Assembly (NCBI RefSeq): GCF_000295095.1
Contig: NZ_JH806634.1
Span: 508,679 to 572,678, forward strand
Direction: 5' to 3'
DNA: 64,000 nt
Source of the DNA: Actinomyces timonensis DSM 23838
GTDB lineage: Bacteria > Actinomycetota > Actinomycetes > Actinomycetales > Actinomycetaceae
In this document: positions 63,461 to 64,000 of the stretch, piece by piece
Layout: each line of letters begins with the position of its first letter
Numbering within the stretch: position 1 is the first letter of the stretch
Made by a program: the position numbers and the translations under genes
Notes under the pieces: generated by a model
Told to the model about the DNA's origin: nothing
Databases searched by the model: none
What the model saw: only the letters and a program-made list of their open reading frames with translations

Positions 63461-63509
63461 CATGGGAGGGCGGGGCTCCTGGTGACAGACCAGGCCCCGC
63501 CCTCCCGTG
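63461..63509 (+). terminator. Terminator after the malic enzyme
   Basis: GGGAGGGCGGGGC pairs with GCCCCGCCCTCCC, with an inner CCTGGT/ACCAGG stem and a GACAG loop. It isolates the rRNA operon from upstream transcription. Confidence 0.85.
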
Positions 63510-63568
63510 CTTGATCCAGCGGCCGCCGGTCGCGGCGGGGGATGTGGCCCGGTTCATGCCCCCACGAT

Positions 63569-63599
63569 TTGACCTTTTGGGGAGGTCGCGGGCTAAAGT
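63569..63599 (+). promoter_or_regulatory. rRNA operon promoter P1
   Basis: TTGACC (63569-63574) with TAAAGT (63594-63599), 19-bp spacing (or CTAAAG at 18). Upstream of P2 and in the same direction. Confidence 0.55.
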
Positions 63600-63692
63600 T
63601 CTCTTCGTTGCCGCGAGGGCCCAAGGGCTCCGAGCGGAACACCGGAGGATTCTTCGGAGCGATACGGGAGATGAGAGTCACGGACTCTCAAT

Positions 63693-63721
63693 TTGACCGA
63701 GAAATATCGACCCGATAATAT
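63693..63721 (+). promoter_or_regulatory. rRNA operon promoter P2
   Basis: TTGACC (63693-63698) and TAATAT (63716-63721), spacing 17 bp; the closest -10 match of the window. Confidence 0.75.
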
Positions 63722-64000
63722 TCTCCTCGCGCCTCTCGGTGGTTGCGATTCGCTTTTGTGGGTTGTTTCCTGGGGTGGGTGTGTTGTTTGAGAACTCGAT
63801 AGTGTGTCATGCTTGTTTATGTCATTGTTTTGGCTCATGGTGCTTGACCTGTTTTGGTTGGGTGTTGTGGGTTGCCGCATGATTGGTGCTGGTCTGGTTC
63901 TGCTGGTTTTGGCTGGTGGGGTTGGGTTGGTTTGGTTATGTGGTGTTTTTGTTTGGCCTGGCTGTGGTTCTGGTGCGCGTGTTTTGCGTGTGTTGGGGTT
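63722..64000 (+). other. 16S rRNA leader with boxA-like antitermination element
   Basis: The region is T/G-rich and GC-poor against the rest. GTTGTTTGAGAACTCGATAG at 63784-63803 closely resembles the boxA-containing leader element of mycobacterial and other actinobacterial rrn operons, where NusB/NusE-dependent antitermination is set up and RNase III processing occurs. The 16S gene itself is not in the window; no tRNA or coding region is seen in the stretch. Confidence 0.8.

Overview
The window is about 70% GC with actinobacterial gene order (tig, clpP1-clpP2, clpX; ileS, folC, ndk; gatCAB) and DtxR/IdeR-type iron boxes. An Actinomycetaceae chromosome, most likely Actinomyces or a close relative, fits best; the genus is inferred from gene order and protein character, not from a search. 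Gene starts are supported mainly by Shine-Dalgarno matches and by many 1-nt (TGATG) and 4-nt (ATGA) overlaps.

Layout. 1-6.3 kb (minus): edge of a probable defence island, with a partial N6-adenine methyltransferase, a SNF2-like helicase broken by one in-frame TAG, and an HTH/PIN toxin-antitoxin pair. 6.5-9.7 kb: an L,D-transpeptidase and trigger factor. 9.8-12.9 kb: a self-regulated TetR/ABC exporter operon with two tandem operators. 12.9-16.9 kb (minus): an iron-box-controlled operon of methyltransferase, ATPase, Tat/lipoprotein binding protein, permease and cupin. 17.1-22.0 kb: clpP1-clpP2, then an inserted XRE/ImmA-IrrE/PIN cassette, then clpX and chorismate mutase. 22.0-28.8 kb (minus): two tandem acyl-CoA synthetases behind valS. 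29.0-35.5 kb: a second iron-box operon, an unusual importer that joins ECF modules (S, T, fused A-A) to two exporter-fold ABC half-transporters. 35.5-37.3 kb: proC and an SDR. 37.4-41.1 kb: an isoleucine T-box and ileS. 41.5-52.8 kb: an exopolysaccharide/capsule cluster. 52.9-56.5 kb: folC, a lipoprotein and ndk. 56.6-58.1 kb: a second L,D-transpeptidase. 58.4-63.4 kb: gatCAB and an ACT-domain malic enzyme. 63.5-64.0 kb: tandem promoters and boxA-containing leader of an rRNA operon whose 16S gene starts beyond the window.

How parts connect. Two operons carry DtxR/IdeR-like boxes and probably belong to one iron-starvation response. The polysaccharide cluster has priming transferase, glycosyltransferases, acyltransferase, flippase, polymerase, a Wzz/BY-kinase-like regulator with an abnormal Walker A motif, and UDP-glucose dehydrogenase, so it looks like a full Wzx/Wzy pathway. 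It sits between ileS and folC, which are usually close in actinobacteria, much as the XRE/ImmA/PIN cassette sits between clpP2 and clpX. No transposases, tRNAs or CRISPR arrays were seen.
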